From: Arthrobacter globiformis
Lineage (GTDB): Bacteria > Actinomycetota > Actinomycetes > Actinomycetales > Micrococcaceae
DNA: 64,000 nt
Direction: 5' to 3'
Assembly: GCF_030815865.1 (NCBI RefSeq)
Contig: NZ_JAUSXI010000001.1
Location: 1,426,001 to 1,490,000 of the forward strand
The notes beneath the pieces were generated by a model. That model was not told the origin of the DNA. It did not search any database and worked only from the letters and a program-made list of their open reading frames with translations. Positions 63,248 through 64,000 of this stretch are shown here, in pieces; the first letter of the stretch is position 1, and each line of letters starts with the position of its first letter. A program made the translations under genes and the position numbers.

Positions 63248-64000
63248 ATGAGTCTGTCCAACCGCGAGTATGTGGGCCGGGCCCTTGAGGCCTTGGCGGT
63301 TGGCCTTGAGCCCTACATCGCATCAGTGCTCTCTGAGGTAGCCCCCGGGGTGGCCTGGACCAAGATCATCCAGCACAAGGACGAGAACGCCGGCCGCGCT
63401 GCGCAATCCTACGCACCCACGGATCTCAGCGTGCAGCTGCGCATCATGACTGAATCCATGGGCTCACTCGGCTACCCCTTCAACCTCCCGCATGACGCAC
63501 GCAGCCACACCTCCGAGCTGCGCCAGGCACGGAACCGCTGGGCCCACAATGAGACCTTCGACGACGCCGATACCTTCCGTGCCCTGGACACCGCAGGTCG
63601 GCTGGCCAAAGCGATCGGGCTGGACCAAACTCAGAGCGAGTTGGTTGCGCTTCTCACCGAGTACCAGAACCGGTCCTCTCCGAACCGGGAACAACCGGAA
63701 GAAGACCAGCAGGCCCTGCCGGCCGCCGTCGTGCAGCCGGACCTGCAAGCGGCAAACTCTGCAGGTGAACCTGTGGCCCATGAACCGGCGGCATCCGCTG
63801 CTCATGTTGTGGTCGAGGTGACCACGGCAGATGCACTGAGCTACGCGATGGCGCACAACGGCTTCCGCTTCGTCAGACAGGTCAGGATCACCAACGTTGG
63901 CGCGGAAATCCGCGGCGCCGTTGTTCATGTCGAGGCGTCCGCGCTGTCGGGCCGGATCTCGGGCGACTTCCAGCAGTACGTGGACCTGGCCGCAGGCCAG
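63248..64000 (+). CDS. Swt1-type HEPN protein, N-terminal part (continues beyond the window)
   Basis: 251 codons are visible from ATG 63248 with GGGGG upstream. Residues 1-125 form a Swt1-family HEPN domain: SNREYVGRALEALAVGLEPYI at the start and LRQARNRWAHNETFDD at about 91-106, with Arg95 and His100 as the R-x4-H motif. An acidic linker (PNREQPEEDQQALPAA) and a second domain (AHVVVEVTTADALSYAMAHNGFRFVRQVRI) follow. In relatives this domain heads very large helicase/nuclease proteins of DUF3320/DUF4011 type in defence islands. The missing part decides the function, so only the HEPN assignment is firm. Confidence 0.75.
   Translation, partial: MSLSNREYVGRALEALAVGLEPYIASVLSEVAPGVAWTKIIQHKDENAGRAAQSYAPTDLSVQLRIMTESMGSLGYPFNLPHDARSHTSELRQARNRWAHNETFDDADTFRALDTAGRLAKAIGLDQTQSELVALLTEYQNRSSPNREQPEEDQQALPAAVVQPDLQAANSAGEPVAHEPAASAAHVVVEVTTADALSYAMAHNGFRFVRQVRITNVGAEIRGAVVHVEASALSGRISGDFQQYVDLAAGQ

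Noticed and set aside
1..64000. Prophage or integrative element
   Set aside because: No integrase, capsid, portal, terminase or conjugation gene and no attachment-site repeat was seen; the only transposase belongs to one insertion sequence.
1..64000. CRISPR array
   Set aside because: No regularly spaced direct repeats and no cas gene were found.

Overview
The window looks like chromosomal DNA of a high-GC actinobacterium, most likely Arthrobacter or a close relative in the Micrococcaceae. This rests on strong G/C preference at third codon positions, frequent GTG starts and family-level recognition; no rRNA or other taxonomic marker is present. Nearly every intact gene is a helicase, nuclease, methyltransferase, NAD/ADP-ribose enzyme or HEPN protein, so I read it as a dense defence/DNA-processing island with decayed gene fragments at both edges.

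Layout. 1-5.0 kb: fragments of a carbon-nitrogen hydrolase, an APC permease, a diacylglycerol kinase and a thiamine-diphosphate enzyme around one intact SAM methyltransferase. 5.3-16.3 kb (minus): an operon, in transcription order, of a membrane protein, a NERD-domain SF1 helicase, an SF2 helicase fused to a sigma-70 factor, an AddB-like nuclease and an AddA-like helicase-nuclease. The last three and the first two are joined by 4-base overlaps, and the operon ends in a hairpin terminator. 16.5-19.3 kb: a broken copy of part of the NERD gene, a possible PD-(D/E)XK protein and an FtsK-like protein with weakened Walker A motifs.

19.3-26.6 kb: an ADP-ribose/NAD cluster. A NrtR-like Nudix regulator is divergent, across two palindromic operators, from an ARPP-1-like protein, an ADP-ribosylglycohydrolase/phosphatase fusion, a sigma-region-4-like protein and a TY-Chap-like protein; a SIR2-type protein lies next to it. 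26.8-31.4 kb: McrB, McrC and a GIY-YIG protein. 31.4-38 kb: a PLD/SF2 helicase/DUF3427 protein, a complete ISL3-type insertion sequence and a HEPN protein. 38-49.8 kb (minus): DUF6361-like protein, PLD-like protein, large SF2 helicase, RapA-like SNF2 helicase and UvrD-like helicase. 50-57.9 kb (plus): a second RapA-like helicase followed by type III Mod and Res, with a small HTH regulator and its probable palindromic operator. 57.9-64 kb: a zinc-ribbon/Vsr-like nuclease, a membrane-anchored HNH protein, a DnaQ-like exonuclease with BRCT domain, a regulator fragment, a DUF protein and the start of a Swt1-HEPN protein.

A caution for the whole window: at least ten reading frames are broken by single-base length changes, nearly all within short homopolymers. 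This looks more like residual sequencing error than decay, so I treat several frameshifted genes as probably functional and mark them as such.
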